A stretch of DNA of 64,000 bases from Nonomuraea montanisoli (GTDB lineage Bacteria; Actinomycetota; Actinomycetes; Streptosporangiales; Streptosporangiaceae), in NCBI RefSeq assembly GCF_013363975.1, contig NZ_JABWGN010000010.1, positions 248,001 to 312,000 on the forward strand, in the 5' to 3' direction. The notes beneath the pieces were generated by a model that was not told where the DNA came from, made no database searches, and worked only from the letters and a program-made list of their open reading frames with translations. Positions 8,618 through 16,058 of the stretch are shown in pieces (position 1 is the first letter of the stretch; the number at the start of each line of letters is the position of its first letter). A program made the translations under genes and the position numbers.

Positions 8618-9136
8618 ATGAGACGGGACGAGTTGCTGGACGCCGCGGAGGACCTGCTCTGCGACCAGGGCTCGGCCGCGCTCACGCTCTCCGCCGTCGC
8701 CGACCGCGCGGGGGTGAGCAAGGGCGGCCTCCTCTACCATTTCGGCAGCAAGGAGGCCCTGATCAAGGGCATGGTCGAGCGTCTCATCGACGAGTTCGAC
8801 CAGCTCCTGGCCGCCCAGCCGGGCGACACCTACACCGAGCGCTACGTCATGGCCACACTGGCGGCCGTCCGCTCGGGCCGGCTGCGACGATGGGCCGTGG
8901 TCACCGGGGCCTCGGGCAACCTGTTCCTGCTGGCGCCGCTGCGCGAGGCCATGGCCCGCTGGCACCGCGAGGGGCTGGCCGACGAGCCCGACCCGCTGGC
9001 GTCCCAGGTGGTGCGCCTCGCGTGTGAGGGGCTCTGGGACGTGGCCAGCCACGACCCGGAGCTCAACACCGAGAGCGACCTCCAGGCCCTGGAGGCCCGG
9101 CTGCGCGCGCTGCTGAAACCTCCTCCGGCGCCATAA
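8618..9136 (+). CDS. TetR/AcrR family transcriptional regulator
   Basis: A 172-residue one-domain repressor. The N-terminal helix-turn-helix spans about residues 3-48 (ALTLSAVADRAGVSKGGLLYHFGSKEAL is the standard TetR signature). It is followed by an all-helical ligand-binding domain containing an RLRRWAVVTGASGNLFLLAP segment. The ATG at 8618 has TACAGT six bases upstream and no ribosome binding site, so the mRNA is probably leaderless. It most likely represses itself through the 24-bp palindrome and perhaps the divergent desulfurase. An MFS exporter gene lies 0.6 kb downstream on the same strand; a TetR/MFS pair often signals drug or metabolite efflux, but no second operator was seen in front of the transporter. 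Confidence 0.92.
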   Translation: MRRDELLDAAEDLLCDQGSAALTLSAVADRAGVSKGGLLYHFGSKEALIKGMVERLIDEFDQLLAAQPGDTYTERYVMATLAAVRSGRLRRWAVVTGASGNLFLLAPLREAMARWHREGLADEPDPLASQVVRLACEGLWDVASHDPELNTESDLQALEARLRALLKPPPAP

Positions 9137-9710
9137 GTCCCCCCAGGGGACCCGCCCGGCGGCCCGAAGAACCCGAGGAATCGGGCGAGCCGTAAAGGCC
9201 ACGCCGGATGGAAATAAGGCGGCCCACGGCGGCGTTGCAGGCTCTGGCTCGGGGATCGACCCGGGCCGCGGCGGCCGGTGCGGGGACGCACGGAGCCCAC
9301 CTCGTGTGGGCCCGTTTCCCCCGCGACCCGGCCCATGGCCCACTCACGGAGACGGGGCCCGCCGCGCCCACCAGGCGATCTCCGTGACAGGGCCACGGCG
9401 GCACCACGCCGCGCCCCCACCCAGGACGCCGGCCACGACCCGGCGGGCGTCCGCATGCCCCAGGACGCCGGCCCCCGCCGGCGCCCGCCCCCTCCCCGAG
9501 GGCCGCGGCACCCCGCCGCGCCCCACCGAGCCCCCGAGGGCCGCGGCACCCCCGTCGCGAGCCCCCAGGGCGTCGGCCCCCGCCGACGCCCGTCCCCCCG
9601 CAGGGCGCCGGCCCCCACCGGCGCCCGCCCCCGAGAGGGCACCGGCACCCCCGCCGGGGCCCCTCCCCCGACTTTTCGCATGACGTTCGTGACGCTCTGA
9701 GAGGTGTGCT
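9137..9710. other. Long C-rich non-coding gap with hairpin repeats
   Basis: About 570 bases separate tetR from the MFS gene. A small GCCCAC/GTGGGC hairpin (9295-9311) followed by CCGTTT could end the tetR transcript. From 9422 on, the plus strand is extremely C-rich and carries degenerate repeats of a CAGGRCGYCGGCCCCC type and of a CCCCGAGGGCCGCGGCACC type. Open frames here encode only Pro/Arg/Ala-rich low-complexity sequence and are not credible genes. Confidence 0.6.
9461..9632 (+). repeat. Three related hairpin repeats ahead of the MFS gene
   Basis: Three copies of one repeat each fold into a hairpin. Copy 1 has stem CGCCGGC 9466-9472 with 9477-9483. Copy 2 has a 10-bp stem GGGCGTCGGC 9568-9577 with 9582-9591. 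Copy 3 has stem GGGCGCCGG 9603-9611 with 9618-9626. Loops are C-rich (CCCC in the first two). Copy 2 differs from the others by paired C-to-T and G-to-A changes that keep the stem, so the fold is preserved. A second repeat type (GAGGGCCGCGGCACC) lies between them. Confidence 0.6.
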
Positions 9711-10910
9711 GTGATGATGGCGAAGGACCTGCGGACGGCCCGGTACGGGGCCGTCCTGACGTTCGTGATGGCAGGACTGATGGTGGGCACGATGACCGTG
9801 CGCATCCCGGCGTTGACCGACAAGCTGGGCCTGTCGGAGTCCGTCGTGGGCGCCATCCTGCTCGTCTGGGGCCTCGGCGCCCTGGTCACCATGCAGTCCA
9901 TGCGTCGCGTCATGGCCCGTTTCGGCAGCAGGAGCGTCCTGCGCGTCGGCGGGCCGCTCACGGCGCTCGGCCTGGTGGGCGTGGCCTTCGCGCCGAACCT
10001 GCCGATCCTCATGGGCGCCGCCGCGTTCTTCGGCCTCGCGTTCGGCATGGTGGACATCGCGATGAACGCGCAGGGCTCCACCGTCGAGCGCGCCTACGGG
10101 CGTCCGCTGATGAACGGCATGCACGCGGGCTGGTGCGTCGGCGCCATCTCCGCGGGCGCGCTGGGCAGCCTGGCCATCGCGCTGGGCCTGTCCTTCACCG
10201 CGAACCTGGCGCTCGTCGGCCTGCTCTCCCTGCCGGTGATGATCCTGGCCGGCCGCGCGTACCTGGCCGAGACTCCCGTCCGGGAGACCGGGACGGCCGC
10301 GCGGCGCCGCATGCCGCCGATCGTCTACCTGCTGGGCGCGCTGATGTTCTTCGCGTTCATGGTCGAGGGCACGGTCGCCGACTGGAACGGCCTGTTCATG
10401 CGTGACACGCTGGGCGCGCCGGAGGCGGTCGCGGCGCTCGGGTATCCGGTGTTCGAGGTGGGCATGCTGGTCGCCCGGCTGACCGGCGACCGGCTGCGGT
10501 CGCGGTTCGGGGTGCGCGGCATGCTGACCGTGTCGGGGCTGGCCACGGCCGGGTTCTTCACGGCCGTGCTGGCGGCGCCGGCGCCGCTGATGGCGGTGGT
10601 CGCGATGTTCTTCGTCGGGCTCGGCGTGGCGACGATCTCGCCGATGACCCTGTCGCTCGCCGGCACCGCCACGGACAACCCCGGGCCGGCGATCGCCCAG
10701 GCCGGCGCCATGGGGTACGCGGGGCTGCTGCTCGGCCCGGTCGTGATCGGCTTCCTGTCGGACGTCACCTCGCTGCGTACCGCGCTCGGGCTCGCGGTGG
10801 TGCTCGGCCTGCTGATCACGCTGGCGGCGCGCCTGCTGCCGCGCGAGGAGCCCGCGGCGGTCCGGGTGCTCCCGGCGCCTGAGCGCGAGCGCGTCGAGGT
10901 CGCCGCCTGA
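9711..10910 (+). CDS. MFS transporter (YbjJ-like)
   Basis: A 399-residue major facilitator with about 12 membrane helices, probably an exporter in the cytoplasmic membrane. The region MNAQGSTVERAYGRPLMNGMH near residue 125 and the following GAISAGALG resemble the E. coli YbjJ group. The loop between helices 2 and 3 (MRRVMARFGSRSVLR) is the usual MFS signature position. GAGAGG (9699-9704) lies six bases before GTG 9711, nine before ATG 9714 and twelve before ATG 9717, so the exact start among these three adjacent codons is open. The tetR gene upstream on the same strand suggests regulated efflux; the substrate is unknown. A strong terminator follows at 10934. Confidence 0.92.
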   Translation: MMMAKDLRTARYGAVLTFVMAGLMVGTMTVRIPALTDKLGLSESVVGAILLVWGLGALVTMQSMRRVMARFGSRSVLRVGGPLTALGLVGVAFAPNLPILMGAAAFFGLAFGMVDIAMNAQGSTVERAYGRPLMNGMHAGWCVGAISAGALGSLAIALGLSFTANLALVGLLSLPVMILAGRAYLAETPVRETGTAARRRMPPIVYLLGALMFFAFMVEGTVADWNGLFMRDTLGAPEAVAALGYPVFEVGMLVARLTGDRLRSRFGVRGMLTVSGLATAGFFTAVLAAPAPLMAVVAMFFVGLGVATISPMTLSLAGTATDNPGPAIAQAGAMGYAGLLLGPVVIGFLSDVTSLRTALGLAVVLGLLITLAARLLPREEPAAVRVLPAPERERVEVAA

Positions 10911-10933
10911 GCCACCACGCTTCGGTGGTCACA

Positions 10934-10973
10934 CGAACGGCGCCGTACGGATTCATCCGTACGGCGCCGTTCG
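10934..10973. terminator. Strong hairpin terminator after the MFS gene
   Basis: A perfect 17-bp inverted repeat. CGAACGGCGCCGTACGG at 10934-10950 pairs with 10957-10973 around the loop ATTCAT. It lies 24 bases after the MFS stop and between convergent genes. There is no T-run, as is usual in this GC range. Confidence 0.85.
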
Positions 10974-11116
10974 CGTCGTTCAGGACGCGCCTCGGCCTAC
11001 CGGGTCTGTTTCGCGGGGCAACGGTTCTGCACCGCGGGCTGGACGCGACCGGCGACGGTGGCAGGCTGGCCCAAGGCGGCGGTCACGAGCGGCTGGTGTC
11101 CGCGCGGACGAGGCTG

Positions 11117-11992
11117 TCAGCCGCTCTGGTCGAACAGATCCTGAAGACTCTGAGCGGTCGCCGCGCGGGTCATCCAGCTCTCCAGCTGGGCAAGATCAGC
11201 GCAGGTGGAGATCTGGGCGCGTACGTCGTCCGGAACGTCCAAGCCGCGGGCCCCCAGCACGAGCAGAAGCATCCTGGCCGCCTCTTCGGCCTTGCCCTCG
11301 GCTCGGCCTTCGTCGAGACCGCGGCCGTAGTGCTCGCGGGCGAAGGGGCTGTAGACGGGCCAGTCTGTGGACGTCATGATCTCCTCCAGGAGGTGCCGCA
11401 CTTCGGGCGCCGACATGCTGTAGGCGTATTCATAGTACTTCGGAGCGTGTTCGTCACGCGCGGTCAACGCCGTGGCGAAAGCCTCCACCACCTTGCGGTC
11501 ACGGCCGTGGACCATGACCGCCATGGCCGACAACCCCAGGTTGGCCGCAGCTTCCTGAGGATCGGTGATGACCGGTATGCCGTCCGGGCCCAGCACCTGG
11601 GCCTGCAGGCGATATCCGGTCAGCCCGGAATCGATCGGCACCGCATAGTGAGCGGCAACTCCCCGATCGGGGCAGATGAGCAGAACGGTGACATCGCAGC
11701 CCAGCAACAACCACAACGCGGCGGCATAGCGCGCCAGTTGCCGGGGGTTCTTGGACTTGTCCTGCTGGATCTCCACGATGATGGCGTGGGCAGGCGTCTG
11801 CGGCGGCCCTAAGACGATGACCAGGTCGGCCTCGATGTCGTCAGAAGGCCGAGTGTTGAAGGTCGACTGCTCCAGCCGGACCAGCGGGGTGGCGGGCAGC
11901 TCCATGCCCAGAAGATCACGCAACACCTCGACCGCCAGCTGTGGACGATTGCTGAACAGCCGGATGAGGGCGTCATGACGGGGGGACGGCAT
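11117..11992 (-). CDS. Rpn-like PD-(D/E)XK nuclease-fold protein
   Basis: About 291 residues, starting MPSPRHDALIRLFSNRP. The N-terminal domain shows a PD-(D/E)XK-type core: Glu-Ala-Asp-Leu near residue 54, then IIVEIQQDKSK near 70 (an ExQ variant followed by lysine). The C-terminal part has the GRGLDEGRAEGKAEEAARMLL helix and a final ESWMTRAATAQSLQDLF segment, both typical of Rpn/transposase-like nuclease relatives. Rpn proteins are DNA endonucleases linked to recombination, but many actinobacterial copies are orphan and their activity is unknown. The ATG at 11992 was chosen because GACAAT lies seven bases before it; an in-frame GTG at 12007 is the alternative. It is isolated between convergent and same-strand neighbours, with its own short flanks. 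Confidence 0.75.
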   Translation of the reverse strand: MPSPRHDALIRLFSNRPQLAVEVLRDLLGMELPATPLVRLEQSTFNTRPSDDIEADLVIVLGPPQTPAHAIIVEIQQDKSKNPRQLARYAAALWLLLGCDVTVLLICPDRGVAAHYAVPIDSGLTGYRLQAQVLGPDGIPVITDPQEAAANLGLSAMAVMVHGRDRKVVEAFATALTARDEHAPKYYEYAYSMSAPEVRHLLEEIMTSTDWPVYSPFAREHYGRGLDEGRAEGKAEEAARMLLLVLGARGLDVPDDVRAQISTCADLAQLESWMTRAATAQSLQDLFDQSG

Positions 11993-12130
11993 GGCACTGA
12001 TTGTCACACGTCAAGCACATGCAGTTACGGAAAACGGCCATCATGACCAGCCGTTTCGGAGACGGCTGGCATGTGACGCCGCTCCGACGTCCTTGGCCGA
12101 CGGATCGGCGAAGCGGCTCTTGAGCGGGGG

Positions 12131-12153
12131 TTTGGGGGGCTGCGCCCCCCAAA
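12131..12153. terminator. Hairpin terminator downstream of etfA
   Basis: A 10-bp perfect stem, TTTGGGGGGC at 12131-12140 with GCCCCCCAAA at 12144-12153, around a three-base loop. It lies about 60 bases beyond the etfA stop on the minus strand and ends that operon. The G-run/C-run form with flanking A/T triplets is a common actinomycete terminator design. Confidence 0.75.
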
Positions 12154-12215
12154 GTCACAGCCTGAGCTCTCTGCGCGAAGCGCCCTTGAGCGAAGACCGT
12201 GCTCTCCCCCTGCGG

Positions 12216-13169
12216 CTACTTGCGCTTGGTGACCTCTTCGGTGAGCTGCGGAACGACCTGGTGCAGGTCGCCCACGACGCCGTAGTCGGCGAGCTCGAAG
12301 ATCGGCGCCTCCGGGTCCTTGTTGATCGCCACGATCGTCTTCGCGGTCTGCATGCCGGCCCGGTGCTGGATGGCGCCGGAGATGCCGGCCGCGATGTAGA
12401 GCTGCGGCGACACGGTCTTGCCGGTCTGGCCGACCTGGAACTGGTGCGGGTACCAGCCGGCGTCCGTGGCGGCGCGCGAGGCGCCCACGGCCGCGCCGAG
12501 CGCGTCGGCCAGGCCCTCGATGACCGAGAAGTTCTCGGCCGAGCCGACACCGCGTCCGCCGGAGACCACGATCGCGGCCTCGGTCAGTTCGGGGCGGGCG
12601 CCCTTCTCCTGCTTGACCCGCTCGACGATGCGGGCCGCCTTGGCGGCGTCGCTCAGGGTGAGCGACACCTCCTCCTCCGCGCCGGCGCCCGCGACGGGCT
12701 CGGGAGCGGTGGAGTTGGGGCGTACGGCGACGATGGGCGTGCCCTTGCGCACCCGGGAGCGGACGTTGACGCCGCCACCGAAGATCGACTGGTCGGCCAC
12801 GAAGCCCTCGCCGAGGCCCACGGCGTCGGTGATGACGCCCGAGTCGGTCTTGACCGCGAGGCGGCCGGCGACCTCCTTGCCCTCGGCCGTGGCCGCCACC
12901 AGCACGGCGGCGGGCGACTTGTCGGCCACGAGCTGGGCGAGCAGCTCGGCCTTGGGGGCCACCACGTGGTCGACCACGTCGGCGGAGGAGGCGACGTAGA
13001 TCTTCTCGGCGCCGTACTCGGCCAGCCTGGCCTTGGCGGCGTCAGTGAGACCGGGGCCGGCCCAGACGGCGGCCGGCGTGCCGAGGCCGCGTGCCAGCGT
13101 CAGCAGCTCCAGCGTGACCTTCTTGACCTCGCCGTCGAGCTGCTCGACGAGAACGAGAATCTCCGACAT
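12216..13169 (-). CDS. etfA: Electron transfer flavoprotein alpha subunit EtfA (FixB)
   Basis: Partner of EtfB, carrying electrons from acyl-CoA and similar dehydrogenases to the respiratory chain through ETF-quinone oxidoreductase. The 317 residues begin MSEILVLVEQLDGEV. The C-terminal FAD-binding domain is clear: SGGRGVGS near 205, GASRAATDAGW near 235, QVGQTGKTVSP near 250 and YIAAGISGAIQH near 262, with INKDPEAPIF near 285. The frame is open upstream, but the ATG at 13169 matches the family start and lies 19 bases after the etfB stop, so the two are co-transcribed in the order etfB-etfA. Confidence 0.96.
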   Translation of the reverse strand: MSEILVLVEQLDGEVKKVTLELLTLARGLGTPAAVWAGPGLTDAAKARLAEYGAEKIYVASSADVVDHVVAPKAELLAQLVADKSPAAVLVAATAEGKEVAGRLAVKTDSGVITDAVGLGEGFVADQSIFGGGVNVRSRVRKGTPIVAVRPNSTAPEPVAGAGAEEEVSLTLSDAAKAARIVERVKQEKGARPELTEAAIVVSGGRGVGSAENFSVIEGLADALGAAVGASRAATDAGWYPHQFQVGQTGKTVSPQLYIAAGISGAIQHRAGMQTAKTIVAINKDPEAPIFELADYGVVGDLHQVVPQLTEEVTKRK

Positions 13170-13188
13170 ATCAGTAAAACCCCCGTTC

Positions 13189-13968
13189 TCAGATGAACTT
13201 CTTGGAGGCGAGGAAGTCGGCGGCCTTCGCGCCACCGTCGCCCTCGTCCTTGACGATCGTGCCGGCCGCACGCGGCGGGGCCGCGGCGAAGTCGACGACC
13301 TCGGACCAGGCGGCGTCGAGACCCACCTGGTCGGCCGCGATCTCGGCGTCGGCGATGCCGAGCGTCTCGACCGGCTTCTTCTTGGCCGCCATGATGCCCT
13401 TGAAGGACGGGTAGCGCGGCTCGTTGATCTTCTCCACCACGGACACGACGGCGGGCAGCGTGGCCTCGACCCGGTCGAACCCGTAGTCGGTCAGCCGCTG
13501 GACCGCGATGGACGACCCGTCGACCTCGACCTTGTTGGCGAGGGTGAGCTGCGGGGTGCCGAGCCGCTCGGCCAGCATCGCGGCGAGCACGCCGGTGCGG
13601 GCGTCGGTGGACTCGGAACCGAGGATGACCAGGTCGAAGCCGATCTTCTTCAGCGCCTGCGCCATCGCATAGGAGGTCGACAGCGCGTCGGAGCCGTGCA
13701 GGGCGTCATCGCTGAGGTGGACCGCCTTGTCGGCGCCCATGGCCAGGGCCTTGCGGATGGTCTCGGTGGCCTTGCCGGGGCCCATGGACAGGACGGTGAC
13801 CTCACCGCCGTGGGCCTCCTTGAGCTTCAGGGCCTCCTCGACCGCATACTCGTCCAGCTCGTTGACCACGCCGTCTACGGCGTCACGGTCGAGCGTCTTG
13901 TCATCGGACCGCAGCTTGCGCTCGGTCGCCGTGTCGGGGACCTGCTTCACGCAGACGACGATGTTCAT
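13189..13968 (-). CDS. etfB: Electron transfer flavoprotein beta subunit EtfB (FixA)
   Basis: Binds AMP and forms the ETF heterodimer with EtfA. The 259 residues start MNIVVCVKQVPDT, the hallmark EtfB N-terminus, with DEYAVEEALKLKE near 39 and the nucleotide-binding VLSMGPGKATETIRKALAMGADKAVHL near 57-85. The ATG at 13968 has GGGAGG about 13 bases upstream, a rather long spacing. Open frame exists further upstream but without family similarity. It is the first gene of etfBA. Two inverted repeats at 14114-14125 and 14184-14200 lie in its promoter region. Confidence 0.96.
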   Translation of the reverse strand: MNIVVCVKQVPDTATERKLRSDDKTLDRDAVDGVVNELDEYAVEEALKLKEAHGGEVTVLSMGPGKATETIRKALAMGADKAVHLSDDALHGSDALSTSYAMAQALKKIGFDLVILGSESTDARTGVLAAMLAERLGTPQLTLANKVEVDGSSIAVQRLTDYGFDRVEATLPAVVSVVEKINEPRYPSFKGIMAAKKKPVETLGIADAEIAADQVGLDAAWSEVVDFAAAPPRAAGTIVKDEGDGGAKAADFLASKKFI

Positions 13969-14113
13969 GGCCGGTGGCCGACCTCCCGTGTTCGCGTGCG
14001 CCACCGCGTCGGTGCGGCGGGCGCTGGATGCATGCTGTCCAGACTGCCAGGTGTCCCGTGGGCTCCGTGACAGCGGGTGGCACGGGTCGCTCCCGTGCTC
14101 CCCGCCGCCATGT

Positions 14114-14200
14114 TACCCACGGGTAGCTTCGGCGCAAACACGGCCTCCCGGGCCCGCGCCGCGGCGTCACCGTCCCCCACACTACCGAACTTTGTTCGGT
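14114..14200 (-). promoter_or_regulatory. Two inverted repeats in the etfBA promoter region
   Basis: ACCGAAC/GTTCGGT (arms 14184-14190 and 14194-14200, three-base centre) directly abuts a TAGTGT hexamer on the minus strand that fits a TANNNT -10. TACCC-AC-GGGTA lies at 14114-14125. Dyads of this size are typical of TetR-like repressors that control fatty-acid oxidation genes, which would suit an ETF operon. The regulator is unknown and the role is inferred. Confidence 0.4.
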
Positions 14201-14220
14201 ACGCTTCGAAGGGGCGCCCG

Positions 14221-16014
14221 TCAGGCGGACAGCAGGAACACGATCCCCGTCACCAGCGCCGTACCCGCGAACAATGCCAGCGTGAACGTGCTGAACGCCA
14301 TGCTCAGTCCCAGGCTCAGCCCCACCGCGCCCGCGATGCTCGCGAAGTCCACCACGATCCGGCTCGTCCGGTACGGCCGGCGCGCCAGCAGCGCCACGCC
14401 CGCGTCGGCCACCACCGCGAGCGTGTACCCGGCCAGCAGGAACAGGGTCACCTCCGGCAGCGGCTCGCGCGCCGCGGCGGCCAGCAGCGCCACGAACAGG
14501 GCCGAGCCGATCACCCAGCGCCTGCGCACCTTCTCCCGGTGCCGCGCCCTGGCCTCCTCGGGCGAGCGCCGGCGCCGGTCGTCCCCGGGCCGCCATTCGC
14601 GGGTCTCCAGGTCGTGCAGGCCCTCGCGCCGCGGCTCCGCCCGGGAACGCCGCCGGTCGCGGCGCAGGTCCGGCTCGCGTACGCCGGACAGATCCGGCAT
14701 GTCGAGACGGGACGCGTCCGTGCCGGGCAGCCCCGTCGAGGACGTCCGGGCGGCGGGCGCGTCGGGGAGGCGTACGGCCGCCTCACCGGCCAGTCCGCCG
14801 GCCCCACTGGCCGCGCCGCCGGTCGCCCCACCGGTCCTGCCGTCGGTCGCCCCACTGGCGGTGCCGTCGGTTGTCGCGCCGGCCGCCCCACCGGCCGCGC
14901 TGCCGCCCGGCGGAGGAACCCCCGCCGCCAGGCCCCCCTGCGCGCCGCCCCCGGACACAGCGCCTCCAGACGCCACGCCCCCGGACACAGCGCCTCCAGA
15001 CGCAGCGCCTCCAGACGCCACGCCTCCAGACGCAGCGCCTCCAGACACCGCGCCCCCAGACGCCACGCCTCCGGACACCGCGCCCCCGAGCGCAGCACCG
15101 CCCGGCGCGACGCCGCCCGGCAGGACGCCGCCTGCCGCCCCGCCGTCGGCCGCGGCGGTCTGCGACACCGACAGGCCCGGCGGCGACACGGGCGTCCCGT
15201 GTGTGCCTGCCGGCTCGGACGGCAGAGGCCCGGCGAGCGCCCCCAGCTCCGCGTGCAGCTCGGCGGCCGTGGGCCGCGCGGCGGGATCCGTGGACAGGCA
15301 CCGCCGCAGCAACGGCTCCAGCCACTCCGGAGCCCCCTCCAGGTCGGGCTCGTGGTGGACGACCCGGTAGGCGACCGCCGACGCGGGACCCTGCCCGTAC
15401 GGCTGGCGTCCCGTGGCCGCGTACGCCAGCGTGGCCCCGAAGGAGAACACGTCGGCCGCCATGCCCGCCTCGCGGCCTTCGAGCACCTCGGGCGCCAGGT
15501 AGCCGGGCGTGCCCACCACCGCGCCCGAGGCCGTCACCGACAGCGAGTCGAGCGCGCTCGCGATCCCGAAGTCGATGACCACGGCCCGCCCCTCGACCAT
15601 CATCACGTTGGCCGGCTTGAGGTCGCGGTGGATGACGCCCGCCTCGTGCATGGCCAGCAGCGCCGCCGCCAGCCCGGCCGCCAGGCGCGGCAGGTCGGCC
15701 ACCGGGACGGCCACCGCGCTGAGCGGCCTGCCCTGCACGTAGCGGGTGACCAGGTACGGCCGCGCGCCGTCGCCCGGCCGGCCGCCGTCCAGCGAGGCGT
15801 CGAGCACCTCCGCCACGTACGGTCCGCCGACCCGGCGCATCGTCTCGACCTCGCGGGCCAGCCGCGCCAGCGCGACGGTGTCGGCCGCGACGTGCGGATG
15901 CAGCACCTTGACCGCGACCGTGCGCCCCTCGGGGTCGAGCGCGAGATGCACCTCGCCGAAACCGCCGGAACCGAGCCTGGAGAGCAGGTGGTACGGACCG
16001 AGATGCTCGCTCAT
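14221..16014 (-). CDS. Membrane-anchored Ser/Thr protein kinase with pentapeptide-repeat linker
   Basis: A 597-residue Hanks-type kinase, last of three in tandem. The kinase domain spans about residues 5-265: Gly loop GSGGFGEV 15-22, ATP lysine Lys36, HRDLKPAN with catalytic Asp131, and DFG Asp148. It is followed by a Gly/Ala/Ser/Val linker with about a dozen five-residue repeats (xSGGx), then an Arg-rich basic segment and about four membrane helices near the C-terminus, ending LLSA. Nothing follows the last helix, so there is no external sensor domain. The start at ATG 16014 is supported by AAGGAAGGGG immediately upstream. The gap to the previous kinase is 44 bases, which suggests one operon. 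Confidence 0.93.
   Translation of the reverse strand: MSEHLGPYHLLSRLGSGGFGEVHLALDPEGRTVAVKVLHPHVAADTVALARLAREVETMRRVGGPYVAEVLDASLDGGRPGDGARPYLVTRYVQGRPLSAVAVPVADLPRLAAGLAAALLAMHEAGVIHRDLKPANVMMVEGRAVVIDFGIASALDSLSVTASGAVVGTPGYLAPEVLEGREAGMAADVFSFGATLAYAATGRQPYGQGPASAVAYRVVHHEPDLEGAPEWLEPLLRRCLSTDPAARPTAAELHAELGALAGPLPSEPAGTHGTPVSPPGLSVSQTAAADGGAAGGVLPGGVAPGGAALGGAVSGGVASGGAVSGGAASGGVASGGAASGGAVSGGVASGGAVSGGGAQGGLAAGVPPPGGSAAGGAAGATTDGTASGATDGRTGGATGGAASGAGGLAGEAAVRLPDAPAARTSSTGLPGTDASRLDMPDLSGVREPDLRRDRRRSRAEPRREGLHDLETREWRPGDDRRRRSPEEARARHREKVRRRWVIGSALFVALLAAAAREPLPEVTLFLLAGYTLAVVADAGVALLARRPYRTSRIVVDFASIAGAVGLSLGLSMAFSTFTLALFAGTALVTGIVFLLSA
14948..15142 (-). repeat. 15-bp in-frame tandem repeat in kinase linker
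   Basis: Thirteen contiguous 15-bp units on the plus strand, of the type CCTCCAGACGCCACG or CCCCCGGACACAGCG. The first nine (14948-15082) are tight and the last four degenerate. They encode xSGGx pentapeptides in the kinase linker, so unit gain or loss keeps the frame. Confidence 0.85.
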
Positions 16015-16058
16015 ACCCCTTCCTTCCCCTCAGGGGCGGGTCAGGACACGCAGGACGC

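Noticed and set aside
9278..9700. Possible small Pro/Arg-rich protein in the gap before the MFS gene
   Set aside because: No ribosome binding site, extreme composition, and the same sequence is explained by hairpin repeats.
14948..15142. Regularly repeated units suggesting a CRISPR array
   Set aside because: The 15-bp units are contiguous without spacers, lie inside a kinase gene and preserve its reading frame.
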